DNA of 64,000 bases from PSRI01 sp041484195 (GCA_041484195.1 JBGPHC010000006.1:99787-163786); one strand, 5' to 3'. Positions 8,846-18,297 are shown, counted from the stretch's first letter. Numbers and translations: made by a program. Notes: generated from the letters alone by a model not told the origin.

Positions 8846-10288
8846 TCAGAGGCTTTTGATTCCGGCAATAAGATCCTGCAACACTTTTTTGGCATCTCCG
8901 AAAAGCATGGAAGTTTTAGGCTGAAAGAAGAGTGCGTTCTCAATTCCCGCATAGCCTGGTTTCATGCTTCGTTTATTCACGATAACGGTCTTGGCCAACT
9001 CCACTTCCAGGATCGGCATTCCGTATATTGGAGAAGAGGGGTCGTTTTTCGCGGCGGGATTCACTACATCATTCGCTCCCAGAATCAATACAACATCCGT
9101 GCTGGGAAATTCTTCATTTGCCTGATCCATCTCCAATAACCTGTCATAGCTCACGTCGGCCTCGGCCAGCAATACATTCATGTGACCGGGCATGCGTCCT
9201 GCAACGGGATGGATCGCGTATTTCACGTCCACTCCCTTATTTTCCAAGAGTTTTTCCAAATCATGACAGGCGTGTTGCGCTTGTGCCACCGCAAGACCAT
9301 AGCCTGGCACGATCATCACTTTATGCGCGTAGCTCATCACCATGGCCGCGTCGCTCACGGAAATTTCCTTGTAAGCACCAGCAGGATGACCGGCTTGTCC
9401 CGGCGGAGTCTTGACCCCAAAAGAACCAATCAATACATTTTTCAGAGAGCGATTCATGGCCTTGCACATCAGGATCGTGAGTAAGGTACCGGCGGCGCCC
9501 ACGAGTATCCCACCCGTCAGCATCACCATATTGTTGTACAGGAATCCACCGCAGGCGGCGGCGATGCCCGTGAATGAATTCAGCAAGGAAATTACAACCG
9601 GCATATCCGCTCCTCCGATGGGCATGACGAATAAGATTCCGTATGCCAATGAGAGCACGAAAATCAAATAGAATATCATCTTTCCTCCCGCGGGCAACCA
9701 TCCAATCAGGTAGGTTGCCAGGCCCAGTATCACGAGCAATAAGAAAATATTGAATAAGTGCTGACCCTTGAATGCAAAATCCCTGATCTTGCCATTGAGT
9801 TTACTCCAGGCAATCATGCTACCTGCGAAGGATACACTACCTATGATCAGTCCCGCGCAACAAATCAGCAGGAATATTCTGAAATCATTTTGATAGGAAG
9901 TCTGAATGACTTCAATGCCGGTGGAAGATTTGAGATGATCTATAGCGTGCCCGAATTCAATGATGGAAATCAAAGCAGCACAAGCTCCTCCCGTGCCATT
10001 AAACAGACTCACCATTTCAGGCATGGCGGTCATCTTTACTTTTCTTGCCACGATGGTGCCAATGATCGCGCCTATCACCAGCCCCAAAAAAATCCATCCA
10101 TAATTGTGCAGGGGTTCGCCATTATCATCCTTATAGAGAAAGATGGTGCCCGCAATGGCCAGCGACATCCCCGCCGCAGCTATGAGGTTACCCTTTCTCG
10201 CAGACGCAGGATTGGATAACATTTTCAAACCGATTATGAAGGTTATCGAACCTATGAGGTAACAAACAGTCAGTATGCTGATTCCCAT
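8846..10288 (-). CDS. pntB: NAD(P) transhydrogenase subunit beta
   Basis: PntB is the membrane and NADP(H)-binding subunit of proton-translocating transhydrogenase, which makes NADPH from NADH using the proton motive force. The 480-residue protein has about eight or nine hydrophobic helices in the first ~280 residues. A soluble Rossmann domain III follows, with the 'VPGYGLAVAQAQH' NADP loop, 'HPVAGRMPGHMNVLLAEA' and 'LGANDVVNPAA', all highly conserved in the family. It is the last gene of a three-gene operon pntAa-pntAb-pntB transcribed on the minus strand, 44 bases after pntAb. The split alpha subunit (two polypeptides) is common in bacteria outside the enterics. Confidence 0.96.
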   Translation of the reverse strand: MGISILTVCYLIGSITFIIGLKMLSNPASARKGNLIAAAGMSLAIAGTIFLYKDDNGEPLHNYGWIFLGLVIGAIIGTIVARKVKMTAMPEMVSLFNGTGGACAALISIIEFGHAIDHLKSSTGIEVIQTSYQNDFRIFLLICCAGLIIGSVSFAGSMIAWSKLNGKIRDFAFKGQHLFNIFLLLVILGLATYLIGWLPAGGKMIFYLIFVLSLAYGILFVMPIGGADMPVVISLLNSFTGIAAACGGFLYNNMVMLTGGILVGAAGTLLTILMCKAMNRSLKNVLIGSFGVKTPPGQAGHPAGAYKEISVSDAAMVMSYAHKVMIVPGYGLAVAQAQHACHDLEKLLENKGVDVKYAIHPVAGRMPGHMNVLLAEADVSYDRLLEMDQANEEFPSTDVVLILGANDVVNPAAKNDPSSPIYGMPILEVELAKTVIVNKRSMKPGYAGIENALFFQPKTSMLFGDAKKVLQDLIAGIKSL

Positions 10289-10332
10289 GCTTGAATTTCT
10301 GATTTCTATAAGCTAAATTCTATCCGTCAATC

Positions 10333-10641
10333 CTATTTGCGTTTTCTGAACATTTCCAACATCCTGTCGGTAACCACAAAGCCACCAACCACATTGAGTG
10401 TACCCAGTAATACTGCCAGGAATCCCAGTGTTAGCGCAATGTAATTGTCAGGGTCTGCCTTACCCATGACTATAATGGCGCCGATGATCACCACGCCGTG
10501 GATGGCATTGGCACCGCTCATGAGTGGCGTATGAAGCACGCTTGGAACGCGGCCGATCACTTCTATTCCAAGAAATACCATCAGGACCACGACATAGATC
10601 ATTTGCTGATGATGGTCAATCCAGGTAAGTATATTCTCCAT
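10333..10641 (-). CDS. pntAb: NAD(P) transhydrogenase alpha2 (membrane) subunit
   Basis: This 102-residue membrane protein corresponds to the C-terminal transmembrane part of E. coli PntA. The start is the ATG at 10641 ('MENILTWIDHHQQ'); the longer frame upstream adds ten unlikely residues. Three hydrophobic helices are visible, and the family signature 'GREVIGRVPSVLHTPLMSG' is present here with 'GIEVIGRVP' at its start. It lies between pntAa and pntB and forms the membrane channel with PntB. Confidence 0.93.
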   Translation of the reverse strand: MENILTWIDHHQQMIYVVVLMVFLGIEVIGRVPSVLHTPLMSGANAIHGVVIIGAIIVMGKADPDNYIALTLGFLAVLLGTLNVVGGFVVTDRMLEMFRKRK

Positions 10642-10703
10642 AGCTGAAAATTTTATAAAGCAATGGCGCATCGTGCACCTTCCCTGATAATTAATGATTT
10701 TTT

Positions 10704-11849
10704 TTATCCCACGACCCCTGTCTTCTGTTCCGCCAGGGCCTTCACCCGATCATTTGTAAGCTGTTCACCATAAGCGATGCAGGTCCCTTTCACCAGGTCG
10801 TCTTCAAAATTCAAATTCAGTTGTCCTTCCTTATCGATCATCAGCGCTAAAAAATTCAACACATTTTTTCCATACATTCTACTGGCGTCGAAAGGCATGG
10901 TTGAAGGAAGATTCGAATTACCTACAATCGTAACTCCATTATATCTAACCGTCTCATTATTCTTCGTCAGGTCCGTATTGCCGCCTGAAGAAGCAGCCAG
11001 GTCAATCACGATGGAACCATTCTTCATCTGATCCAGCATGGCGCTGGAAATCAACAGGGGCGCTTTTTTACCCGGTATCTGAGCGGTGGTGATCACGATA
11101 TCCGCTTTGGCGATGGCTTCCCCGATTTTCTCCTGTTGCTTTTTTTGATACTCAGCTGTCTGCTCCACAGCATAACCCCCTGCCTTAGACGCATCTGCAG
11201 CACCTTCCACCTCTATAAATTTGGCTCCCAGGCTCATCACTTCTTCCTTAACCGCCTGCCTGGTGTCAAACACTTCCACCACAGCGCCCAGGCGTCTCGC
11301 GGTTGCGATCGCCTGCAGTCCCGCCACTCCGGCGCCCAGGATCAAAATTTTAGCCGGAGGAATACTGCCGGCAGCGGTCATGAGCATGGGGAAATATCTT
11401 GGAAACAGGTTTGCGCCTTCCAGAACTGCCTTGTATCCTGCTATATTGGCCTGCGAACTCAACACATCCATACTCTGCGCACGGGTGGTCCGGGGTATCA
11501 TGTCCATGCTAAAAATGGTGATCCCTTTTCGGGCCCAGTTATTTACGATTGAAAAGTTGAAAAGAGGTTGGTAAACTCCCAGCATCACAGCCGCTTGCTT
11601 TAGGGCATTCACGTCTTCATCTGTTGGAAGATTGATGGAAAGGATGAGGTCAGCCGTTTTCAGGATTTCCTGGCGGGATGCCGTCTTCGCGCCCCTTGCC
11701 TGGTATGCTTCGTCCCTGGAAAAGGAATTATTCCCGGCCCCTGCCTGCACCCAGACTTCCACCTTTTTCCTGATCAGCGACTCCGCCTGTTCTGGCAAAA
11801 GCGAGACCCTGTTTTCACCGGCGGGTTCAGTAAGTATTCCAACTATCAT
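10704..11849 (-). CDS. pntAa: NAD(P) transhydrogenase alpha1 (NAD-binding) subunit
   Basis: This is the soluble NAD(H)-binding subunit of the proton-pumping transhydrogenase, 381 residues. It starts 'MIVGILTEPAGENRVSLLPE', typical of the AlaDH/PNT family. The Rossmann dinucleotide loop is 'LGAGVAGLQAIATARRLGAVVEVFD', and the mobile loop near 'VEGAADASKAGGYAVEQTAEY' contacts PntB. It is the first gene of the pnt operon. Together the three subunits supply NADPH for biosynthesis, including the folate-dependent steps encoded nearby by folA and thyA; that functional link is inference. Confidence 0.95.
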   Translation of the reverse strand: MIVGILTEPAGENRVSLLPEQAESLIRKKVEVWVQAGAGNNSFSRDEAYQARGAKTASRQEILKTADLILSINLPTDEDVNALKQAAVMLGVYQPLFNFSIVNNWARKGITIFSMDMIPRTTRAQSMDVLSSQANIAGYKAVLEGANLFPRYFPMLMTAAGSIPPAKILILGAGVAGLQAIATARRLGAVVEVFDTRQAVKEEVMSLGAKFIEVEGAADASKAGGYAVEQTAEYQKKQQEKIGEAIAKADIVITTAQIPGKKAPLLISSAMLDQMKNGSIVIDLAASSGGNTDLTKNNETVRYNGVTIVGNSNLPSTMPFDASRMYGKNVLNFLALMIDKEGQLNLNFEDDLVKGTCIAYGEQLTNDRVKALAEQKTGVVG

Positions 11850-11881
11850 GGCTTGAATTTAACAACTATTTCCCGAATTTA

Positions 11882-12679
11882 TCAAAACCGAATCTTGAAA
11901 TGCTGCTTCACTTTGAATTCATCTCTCCTGAAAACAATACCTGCAAAAAAAAGATCAATAGTCATTTTTACATCCGTGTCTGTCTTTATCTCTTCCCAGG
12001 CCTGCTCCATCCCCCTGCTCCAGTGAATATCATCAATTACTATAATGGAAGAGCCAAATGATTTCTGCATTATTTTCCGGTAATAATCCAATACAGGCTC
12101 TTTACGGTGATTCCCGTCAATGAATGCAAAATCAATACTATCCAATTTTTCGATGGCGTGTGCAAGGCTCTCCTCAAAATTACCCCCGATCAATTCAATA
12201 TTCCTTAAATCAAGGGTTCTGAAAATCCTGCTGGCAATTTCCGTAAGTGCATCCGAACCTTCGAATGAATAAAGTTTCGCGGAAGGAGCGGCAGACGAGA
12301 GATAACATGTAGTTATACCAAGTGAGGTACCCAGATCAATGATTGATGCAGGCTGATAATATCTGACCATCCTGAAGAGCAGTTGCGCAAATTTTGGCCG
12401 CTTCAGCGATGCTCTTGCAATATCACATACCCTGCGGCGATCCTGCCCCAAGATCCTGGAACCGGCGCCAAAATCCCGGATGACCAGCTCCCGGCGGTCC
12501 TTCAACAGAGTGTCTCTCTGATTTTCAATGGCAGCATAAGGCTGATAAACCCTTCGGTCGTTCAAGACTTCTTTTATAAATTCAAATACGAACGGAGAAT
12601 GGATCCCATGACCTTTACCGTTTGATGCGGTAAAATAATAGTGCAGATATTTTGTGACCATTCGCAGTGAGGCGTACAT
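11882..12679 (-). CDS. Class I SAM-dependent methyltransferase (Methyltransf_24 type)
   Basis: The 265-residue product has a SAM-binding motif I, 'IIDLGTSLGITTCYLS', at about residues 114-129. An acidic 'EGSD' at the end of strand 2, 'FAFIDGNHRKEPVLDYY' and 'IIVIDDIHWSRGM' complete a Methyltransf_24/O-methyltransferase-like core. The N-terminal ~80 residues contain the 'GKGHGIHSPFVFEFI' block seen in many Bacteroidota homologues. The substrate is unknown. A -7 box at 12684-12691 sits so close to the first ATG that the second Met (12661) may be the true start. Confidence 0.8.
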   Translation of the reverse strand: MYASLRMVTKYLHYYFTASNGKGHGIHSPFVFEFIKEVLNDRRVYQPYAAIENQRDTLLKDRRELVIRDFGAGSRILGQDRRRVCDIARASLKRPKFAQLLFRMVRYYQPASIIDLGTSLGITTCYLSSAAPSAKLYSFEGSDALTEIASRIFRTLDLRNIELIGGNFEESLAHAIEKLDSIDFAFIDGNHRKEPVLDYYRKIMQKSFGSSIIVIDDIHWSRGMEQAWEEIKTDTDVKMTIDLFFAGIVFRRDEFKVKQHFKIRF

Positions 12680-12683
12680 TCAT

Positions 12684-12691
12684 CAAATCTA
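12684..12691 (-). promoter_or_regulatory. -7 box (TAGATTTG) upstream of methyltransferase
   Basis: This is an exact TAnnTTTG match on the minus strand, immediately before the first ATG of the methyltransferase gene. It would imply a leaderless transcript or initiation at the internal Met at 12661. Confidence 0.4.
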
Positions 12692-12781
12692 TTGTTCCAT
12701 CAGCATTAATAAAGTCAATTTCATAGACCGCCGCCGGAATCATTTATCCAAAACCAATAGTGGGCAGACCCGCTCGTAATT

Positions 12782-13285
12782 CTAAGTCTTCTTCACCCAT
12801 GTCTCAAAACTATATGCATAGGCATGTTTGGCGTCTTTCTCAAAATCAAGATGAAAAATTCTTTTCCATTCGGCTTCATTTATCGCGGGGAAAAAAGTGT
12901 CGCCTTCCAGGACCGCGTGAACGCGCGTCATATAAATCTTACCGGCTATCGGCATTGAGGTCTGGTAAATCTGGCCTCCTCCGGCTACAAAAACTTCTTT
13001 ACAATCCGTTTCTTTTGCTTTTTCAATCGCGGCATCCAGTGTATGCACTACCCAAACCCCTTCTCTCTTAGGATCCCATTCATCCGTCCTGCTAATTACA
13101 ATATTATATCGCCCCGGCAATGGATCTCCGGCAATTGATTCATAGGTTTTCCTGCCCATGATCACCGGCATTCCCCAGGTGGTATTCTTAAAAAACTTCA
13201 GGTCATTCGGCAAATGCCAAAGTAATTTATTGTTCTTGCCAATAACATTGTTTTCGGATGCAGCTACAATCAATGAAACGATCAT
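12782..13285 (-). CDS. folA: Dihydrofolate reductase
   Basis: FolA reduces dihydrofolate to tetrahydrofolate with NADPH in the cytosol. The protein is 167 residues, normal for bacterial DHFR. Visible signatures are the opening strand 'MIVSLIVAASENNVIGKNN', 'LLWHLPNDLKFF' with the substrate-binding Asp, 'PVIMGRKTYESI' for NADPH, and 'VFVAGGGQIYQTSM'. It lies 116 bases downstream of thyA on the same strand. ThyA produces the dihydrofolate that FolA recycles, so co-expression is expected. Confidence 0.97.
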   Translation of the reverse strand: MIVSLIVAASENNVIGKNNKLLWHLPNDLKFFKNTTWGMPVIMGRKTYESIAGDPLPGRYNIVISRTDEWDPKREGVWVVHTLDAAIEKAKETDCKEVFVAGGGQIYQTSMPIAGKIYMTRVHAVLEGDTFFPAINEAEWKRIFHLDFEKDAKHAYAYSFETWVKKT

Positions 13286-13401
13286 AAGGACTCAGAACTA
13301 TAAAATTAATCTTATGAAATCAGCAAGGATTATTGCAAGAAATGAACCTGCTACAAAAATTCCTGCAACACCAGATATGGTATTGACACAACACGCAATC
13401 T

Positions 13402-14223
13402 CTACACAGCTACCGGAGCCTTGATGGCGGGATGGCTGCGATAATTCTCCAGGGTAAAGTCTTCAAAATTAAAATCAAATATACTCTTTACATCGGGATT
13501 GAGTTTCATCACCGGCAGCGGATATGGTTCCCTTGTCAACTGCAATTTAGCCTGATCAATATGGTTATTATACAGGTGTACATCTCCGAAACTATGAATG
13601 AACTCACCGGGCTCCAGATCAGTAACCTGTGCAATCATCATCGTAAGCAGGGCATAAGAAGCAATATTGTATGGCACACCCAAAAATGAATCGGCAGAAC
13701 GTTGATACAACTGGCAGGATAATTTCCCCTTTTCTCCACCGGCCTGATCACGGGGGCTTGTGACGTAGAACTGGAACATATTGTGGCAGGGCATCAATGC
13801 CATCCTGGGAAGATCGGCCACATTCCAGGCGCTTACTATCAGCCTCCGGCTATTGGGATTTACTTTTATCTGTTCAATCAGTTCCGAAATCTGGTCAACT
13901 TTTATCCCTCCGGCCCCTTCCCAATCGCGCCACTGCTTGCCATAGACCGGGCCAAGGTCTCCGTTACTGTCGGCCCACTCATTCCAGATAGTAACGCCAT
14001 GTTCATTGAGATAGCGAATATTTGTATCGCCTCTCAGAAACCAAAGTAATTCATAAATGATGCTTCTGAGGTGTAACTTTTTGGTTGTCACCAAGGGGAA
14101 CCCCCCGGACAAATCAAAACGAATCTGATACCCGAAACAACTGATAGTCCCTGTGCCGGTACGATCTCCTTTCTCCACGCCTTTGTCCAGGATATGCCTT
14201 AAAAGGTCAAGGTATTGCTGCAT
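13402..14223 (-). CDS. thyA: Thymidylate synthase
   Basis: ThyA converts dUMP to dTMP using methylene-tetrahydrofolate. The 273-residue product has the phosphate-binding R21 in 'GDRTGTGT', the catalytic C146 in 'MALMPCHNMFQFYV' (the usual LPPCH is LMPCH here), and 'QRSADSFLGVPYNIASYALL' with the ligand-binding Asp and Asn. Compared with the common 264-residue form, it carries a short insertion between 'FQFYV' and 'GKLSCQLYQRS' ('TSPRDQAGGEK'). It lies upstream of folA on the same strand. Confidence 0.97.
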   Translation of the reverse strand: MQQYLDLLRHILDKGVEKGDRTGTGTISCFGYQIRFDLSGGFPLVTTKKLHLRSIIYELLWFLRGDTNIRYLNEHGVTIWNEWADSNGDLGPVYGKQWRDWEGAGGIKVDQISELIEQIKVNPNSRRLIVSAWNVADLPRMALMPCHNMFQFYVTSPRDQAGGEKGKLSCQLYQRSADSFLGVPYNIASYALLTMMIAQVTDLEPGEFIHSFGDVHLYNNHIDQAKLQLTREPYPLPVMKLNPDVKSIFDFNFEDFTLENYRSHPAIKAPVAV

Positions 14224-14406
14224 GTATGCAAGTTAAGTCAAATGGAATAAGCAGAAAGGACCTGGGGTTGAATGTGAATTGGAAGTGGATATTCAGTTGC
14301 ATCAGTTGTTAAAAAGATGGACAGGATTTCATGTAAACTCTTGTACTGATCTAAAATCATATTTATCATCCTTCCGGTAATGGCCCATAATATTCCGCAT
14401 CCCTAT

Positions 14407-15894
14407 TCATTTCACGCATCTGAAATCTGCATTGATCTTGTCCAGGCTTCGCCAGACCGGCGAATTGTAGTCCTTACCCGCCACTTCAATCAAAACAATG
14501 TTTCTCCCGGCATAGGCGCAATTTCTCAAATGAATCCTGAAATAAAGTGTAGCAGGTTTTCGCGTTACCTGCGAATCAAAGATGGAAACCGAAGCAACGA
14601 AAGTCTGAGCATCCCCCTCTTCCGTTTTAGTTTGCTTCACTATTGCTTTCGCGGGAGCGACCAGTCTCATATCGAGTTTGTCAGCCAAAGCCCTGCGTTT
14701 GGTCAATCCGGTATAATAAGACTCCAGGTTTTTTTGTAAAATGGTCTCATCGAATTTGTAACTGTCATCGAGCCACCACAATAAAGTGTAGGCCCACTTT
14801 TCGCTGCTACCCGGGTCTCCCCAACCGGGTGCGAATCGCAGGTCCTCAAAACCCCGATAATTCAAATCCGGCGCAAAATCCATGGGGAACAGGATCAGTT
14901 CATTTGTCCAACCGGAAGGAGCTTCATAAGCATAAGGCTTCTCCAGGTTGTCGGGATAAAAATGCATTTCACCCTTGATCCATTGAATAAGGTCAATTTC
15001 ATCCACGATATTCCAGCTATGGGGGTGGCGTTGCCCGTTGCTGCGGCGACCTGTGATCCTGGACGATATGAAATCGGCCCTGCTATTATTCATTATCTGC
15101 AGACGATTGATCAATTCAGAAGCATCCAGCATATTAGTCTCATAGAGACTGCGTCGCCGGTTTTGAATATACCAGTTTACATCCACATCATGATAAGACC
15201 TCACGGCAAGATCCTTAAGAAAGCTTTCATTCCCCGGCTGATTCAAATCCCTGAGAAATGGCGACGCTGCCCTGTAGTGCTGCAATTCACCTGTGCTATC
15301 GCCCAATTCGGACCTGAACTTATCCAAAATCATATTGCTTTCATAATTCCACCAGGCATTCGGCAGATTTTTCAACGTGTCTCTTCTGGAAGACCGATAT
15401 AATCCAAGGAGGTCAATAGGTGAGTCAACATCAAAAACCATTTTCGGCACAATAGGATATTCAGATGGCCTCTCCCTGCAAAGCTCTGCATAACGCAATG
15501 CGATAGTGCCGCCTGAGGACATTCCGCCTATGACAAATCGGTCATTTCTTATTTGATATTTCTTTATCACCTCCCCGCAAACACGGTTCAATAATGTAAT
15601 CATGGATTGATCGGCGAACAGTCTGAGGCCGGTTGGCACGCATACCGTAAGTATATCATTCGCCCAGGCAACATTGTGAATCTTGGTCTCAGACAGAAAT
15701 CCATCAGCATTCCCACCATATCCGTCTAACAATATCAGTACAGCCTGAACCCTGCCGGATGATGGAGGAATAGTCACATAATACCCGTAAACCGAATCAG
15801 ATTGATCCAGCCAAACTTTTTGGCCAAATTGGCAAAAAGCCCTGGAACTGAACAAGAGAAGGAATAAACAACTGGCTGTGAATCGATGGAGCAT
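14407..15894 (-). CDS. Secreted alpha/beta-hydrolase-like protein
   Basis: The 495-residue protein has a signal peptide (about residues 1-21). The N-terminal half is hydrolase-like: strands ending 'AVLILLDGYGG', then a nucleophile elbow 'GGMSSGG' with S126, and a late His in 'GQRHPHSWNIVDEIDLIQWI' that could be catalytic. The last ~150 residues form a separate region, rich in Trp and Lys, that I do not recognise. The substrate is unknown; an esterase or peptidase-like fold is inferred from the elbow motif. It stands alone, with gaps of 183 bases to thyA and 238 bases to the upstream coiled-coil gene, and no clear promoter box was found. Confidence 0.6.
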   Translation of the reverse strand: MLHRFTASCLFLLLFSSRAFCQFGQKVWLDQSDSVYGYYVTIPPSSGRVQAVLILLDGYGGNADGFLSETKIHNVAWANDILTVCVPTGLRLFADQSMITLLNRVCGEVIKKYQIRNDRFVIGGMSSGGTIALRYAELCRERPSEYPIVPKMVFDVDSPIDLLGLYRSSRRDTLKNLPNAWWNYESNMILDKFRSELGDSTGELQHYRAASPFLRDLNQPGNESFLKDLAVRSYHDVDVNWYIQNRRRSLYETNMLDASELINRLQIMNNSRADFISSRITGRRSNGQRHPHSWNIVDEIDLIQWIKGEMHFYPDNLEKPYAYEAPSGWTNELILFPMDFAPDLNYRGFEDLRFAPGWGDPGSSEKWAYTLLWWLDDSYKFDETILQKNLESYYTGLTKRRALADKLDMRLVAPAKAIVKQTKTEEGDAQTFVASVSIFDSQVTRKPATLYFRIHLRNCAYAGRNIVLIEVAGKDYNSPVWRSLDKINADFRCVK

Positions 15895-16132
15895 GCCGTT
15901 AGGTTTGGGGAGAAATTTGCCTCATGAAAATAGGCAATGCAATTTGAGAATATTGATGAGAACTGTTAAAATTTGTCCTTTGCATGAAAAGGGCTAATGC
16001 TGCTTCCGCATGCCGCTGCTCATTGCATAATAATAGTGACCAAAGGCCCCACCTGAAGTTGCTGATTATAGCACCTGGAATCGCCGCCACAGTAATGACG
16101 GAAGGTACAGGATCCGATTTTCGGATTGATTG

Positions 16133-17710
16133 TTAACTTACAATAGACAAACGAAATTCAGAAGGCGTGGTCCTGTCAGATTGAGGCACCAGTTCAGGTT
16201 TGTTTTCCAATTGGTAAGAACCGGATTCAGGCTGAGTGCCTGTTTCCGCGGAATGAACTGTTTTTTCCAGCTCATTGTAGATGTTATTCAACAGTTTATT
16301 TCTTTCCTGAAGTTTCGCTTCCAAAACTGAAATTTTTTCTCCCTGCACCTGTAGTTGGGCATTGAGTTCGGCAATCGCATTCTCCTTATTGTTCAGCAAT
16401 TCAAGCCGGTGAAGGTGTTGCTCCTGCCATTCCTGATTCTTTCTTTCCAACTGTTCCGTATACATCACCTTTTCTTCAGCCACTTCTCTTAATTTTTCCC
16501 TCTCCTCAGCCACCTCGTCCAGGGCGGCATACAATCGATCCGTTTCATTCTGCTGTTGCAGTAAATCGGACTGCATGGCTTGCAATTGTTGTTCCAGGGA
16601 CAAAGTTGTTTCACGCATTGCATTGAGATCAAGTGTGCCGGCGCGATGCAGTTGCTCCAACTGGTGGTAGCTCCTGATCCTCTGATCGAGTTGGGACTGA
16701 ATGAATTCTATCTGGGCCTTTTTTTCTTCCACTACATCCTGTAGGTACTCCAATTCAAATACACGGTCCCTGAGCATGGTCCTTTCTTCTTCGAGGCTTG
16801 CAGTATCCAACGCTGACCCGGCCGCAGTCACCCGGGATTCATTCACTATAAAGGGTCCAATTTGATTTGACCGCTCAGTATCACTCACCCGCGACCTCAA
16901 CGCCAGATTCTCTTCTTTGAGTAACTGCAATTCCGTGCATATTTCCTGGTACTGTTGCATCCATTGGTTTTTTTCAGTATCGTACCTCTTACCGGCTTCA
17001 TATAACTGCTGTTGAAGGGACTGGTTCCAATTGCCGGATTCCTGACTGGATGCGTTTGCTGAAGATTCCAATGATTCCAATTGCGATCTCAATTGAGATA
17101 GCTCCTCACCCAGCGTTTCTTTCTGTTCTCTTTCGATCCTCGTGTCTTCTCTTAGCTGGGAAACGAGCAGATTAAGCTGCCGCATTTCAATTTCTTTCTG
17201 GTCAAACTGGTCTTGCCATTCGGCACGATCTGGATTTTCCATATAGCTGTTTTTGATATTTTCCAATTCTTCCTGGAGCCTGAAGATTCGGGATTCATAT
17301 TCCAGGAGTCTTTCCTGCAAGACAGAAACCACTTCATCTCCATCCGGTTTTTGCTGGTCATCGGACCTTGCTAATACTTCCACATATTTTTTGTATAAGG
17401 CGCTGAATTGAATTTTCAACCGCTGGTAACGCTCCTCCCGGAATTCTTCCTGGTGCATATTCTCCTGGATAATGGACGCATAACCCACGTCCTGTAAACC
17501 CGCTCCCAATGAATTTGAATTCATCTCTGTGAGTGGATTTATCTCAAACAAATGGTCAGCCACCAAGGGTTTGGCCCGCGCTTTTTTCTTGCGGTAATAA
17601 TGCACAAGGGTCACAGTTACAAAAGAGAGGAGAATCGCGGGTATGGCAATCCATACCAGAATCTGCAGGAACTGCCTGATCTCGTAAGGCGAAACAGTCA
17701 ATAGAGACAT
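16133..17710 (-). CDS. Membrane-anchored coiled-coil protein
   Basis: The product is 525 residues. One hydrophobic helix at about residues 15-38 is followed by a basic 'YYRKKKARAK' stop-transfer segment. From about residue 85 to 500 the sequence is dominated by Glu, Gln, Leu and Arg heptads, giving a very long predicted coiled coil with few glycines. Two breaks are visible, near 'NQIGPFIVNESRVTAAGSA' and at the C-terminus. It is probably an inner-membrane protein with a cytoplasmic rod, perhaps a scaffold or a division/envelope factor, but no family motif allows a function. An exact palindrome abuts its start codon. Confidence 0.6.
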   Translation of the reverse strand: MSLLTVSPYEIRQFLQILVWIAIPAILLSFVTVTLVHYYRKKKARAKPLVADHLFEINPLTEMNSNSLGAGLQDVGYASIIQENMHQEEFREERYQRLKIQFSALYKKYVEVLARSDDQQKPDGDEVVSVLQERLLEYESRIFRLQEELENIKNSYMENPDRAEWQDQFDQKEIEMRQLNLLVSQLREDTRIEREQKETLGEELSQLRSQLESLESSANASSQESGNWNQSLQQQLYEAGKRYDTEKNQWMQQYQEICTELQLLKEENLALRSRVSDTERSNQIGPFIVNESRVTAAGSALDTASLEEERTMLRDRVFELEYLQDVVEEKKAQIEFIQSQLDQRIRSYHQLEQLHRAGTLDLNAMRETTLSLEQQLQAMQSDLLQQQNETDRLYAALDEVAEEREKLREVAEEKVMYTEQLERKNQEWQEQHLHRLELLNNKENAIAELNAQLQVQGEKISVLEAKLQERNKLLNNIYNELEKTVHSAETGTQPESGSYQLENKPELVPQSDRTTPSEFRLSIVS

Positions 17711-17727
17711 CGTTAAATGATTTAACG
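17711..17727 (-). promoter_or_regulatory. 17-nt palindrome abutting a start codon
   Basis: The sequence CGTTAAAT-G-ATTTAACG is a perfect inverted repeat with 8-base arms and a one-base centre. It lies directly upstream of the ATG at 17710 of the coiled-coil gene. Its symmetry and position resemble an operator for a dimeric regulator, or a site that blocks translation initiation. No T-run follows it, so it does not look like a terminator. Confidence 0.45.
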
Positions 17728-18249
17728 TAAACTTGTTCTCATAAAAAAGATACCGGGTTCAATCCTGTAAGGAATATTTTTTCCAAGGGAGGAAAATTCT
17801 TTTTCAAAAGTTGGTTGAAACGAAATATCGGGTTACGTTGAACTGCAAAATAAACAAATCCGACTAAGGACTTAAGATTCAGTCCCAATAATAGTACCAA
17901 AAAACAATCTCCATACTTTTTAGGGAAGATTTAGGATTGTCGTCCCCTGGATTTACTTTTATCTTTCCCAATTTCTGAATCCCAACCGGCATGTTGGTTT
18001 TAAATGTTGATTTTGAATAAAATCAGTCCTGAATAGCCCCGAATTTCAAGAAAATACCCAGGCCGGAAATCCAGAATTTCTGTGCTGTGCGGATGCTCGA
18101 ACGGAGTTCTGGACTGGCCGGGGCTCCATAATTAATTTTTTCTCGGATTGGGCTGAAGATGCGATGGCTTCCAAACGGTGAAATCTAGAGAAATGAAGTC
18201 AGACCTGCCTCTTCCAGTGAATTCAGAATGCTCATGTCCGATTTAGACC
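17728..18249. other. Long divergent intergenic region
   Basis: About 520 bases lie between the coiled-coil gene (minus) and the DUF1684 gene (plus). No open frame of convincing quality was found. It contains a modest inverted repeat (CCAGAA near 18072 and TTCTGG near 18110) and several A/T-rich tracts. I could not place an exact TAnnTTTG box for the minus-strand gene here. Confidence 0.4.
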
Positions 18250-18257
18250 TAAATTTG
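18250..18257 (+). promoter_or_regulatory. -7 box (TAAATTTG) upstream of DUF1684 gene
   Basis: This is an exact TAnnTTTG match 40 bases before the ATG at 18298. No convincing -33 TTG is present at the expected spacing. Confidence 0.45.
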
Positions 18258-18297
18258 CAACTCCATTGACCAAATAAGAGTGTCAATAATTTCAATA

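Noticed and set aside
13301..13401. Hydrophobic minus-strand frame between thyA and folA that looks like one membrane helix
   Set aside because: No ATG, GTG or TTG start is available in frame. Only an ATT could start it.
15899..16090. 63-codon minus-strand frame between the hydrolase and the coiled-coil gene
   Set aside because: It has no promoter box, no homology-like features, and a composition unlike the neighbouring genes.
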